A stretch of DNA of 12,452 nt, from positions 1 through 12,452 of the forward strand of contig CALCSA010000229.1 in NCBI GenBank assembly GCA_937894185.1. The letters run 5' to 3'. Under the pieces are notes generated by a model. The model ran no database searches. It saw nothing but the letters and a program-made list of their open reading frames with translations, and had not been told where the DNA came from. Source of the DNA: an uncultured Clostridia bacterium (lineage in GTDB: Bacteria > Bacillota > Clostridia > Oscillospirales > Ruminococcaceae). The translations under genes and the position numbers were made by a program. Shown here piece after piece: positions 12,427-12,452 of the stretch (position 1 is its first letter; each line of letters begins with the position of its first letter).

Positions 12427-12452
12427 GCAGTTAAGCTACAAAGCTCTGTTTT

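Overview
The window looks like an internal piece of an integrative and conjugative element, or a large conjugative plasmid, from a Gram-positive host. A Firmicute of the class Clostridia is most likely. Three things point there: strong AGGAGG-type ribosome binding sites, a Gram-positive type IV secretion set (PrgI-like protein, VirB4 ATPase, membrane-anchored M23 peptidoglycan hydrolase, VirD4/TraG coupling protein) with no outer-membrane components, and a MobP3-like relaxase. Every gene I accept is on the minus strand, so transcription runs from high to low coordinates. No rRNA, tRNA, CRISPR array, transposase or integrase was seen.

Layout in order of transcription: (1) 12426-7938, mating-channel genes: a fragment resembling the C-terminus of a polytopic VirB6/TrbL-type protein, then PrgI, VirB4, M23 hydrolase and a stand-alone HD-GYP phosphodiesterase. 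PrgI through HD-GYP form an unbroken chain of 4-23 nt overlaps. (2) 7937-7702, an AT-rich non-coding stretch full of GATATC-centred repeats and perfect inverted repeats. It contains an RP4/R64-like nick motif (TATCCTG|T on the minus strand), nine bases beyond an 11-bp inverted repeat, and I read this as oriT. (3) 7701-5607, a small relaxosome accessory protein overlapping the relaxase. (4) 5532-3207, a membrane-anchored coiled-coil protein with heptad repeats, an acidic protein of unknown function and an ArdC-type antirestriction protein. Terminator-like hairpins precede the last two. (5) 3144-528, the TraG/VirD4 coupling protein and a tandem winged-helix DNA-binding protein that may be a replication initiator. 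(6) 527-1, a non-coding gap with a terminator and repeats, then the first 37 codons of a Y-family DNA polymerase with its own promoter and an SOS (LexA)-like box.

How the parts fit: the accessory protein and relaxase would nick oriT, TraG would hand the relaxase-bound strand to the PrgI/VirB4/VirB6-like channel, and the M23 enzyme would open the cell wall. If the nick lies where I place it, the strand entering first carries the relaxase, the coiled-coil and acidic proteins, ArdC and eventually the SOS-linked polymerase. That would put antirestriction and DNA-repair functions in the leading region, where they are useful on arrival.

The most unusual points are the predicted oriT and surrounding GATATC repeats, the HD-GYP enzyme inside the conjugation operon, the heptad-repeat coiled-coil protein, the duplicated 33-bp segment inside the relaxase, and the terminator-like hairpins placed directly before downstream genes. 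Family assignments come from reading motifs by eye; no database search was possible.
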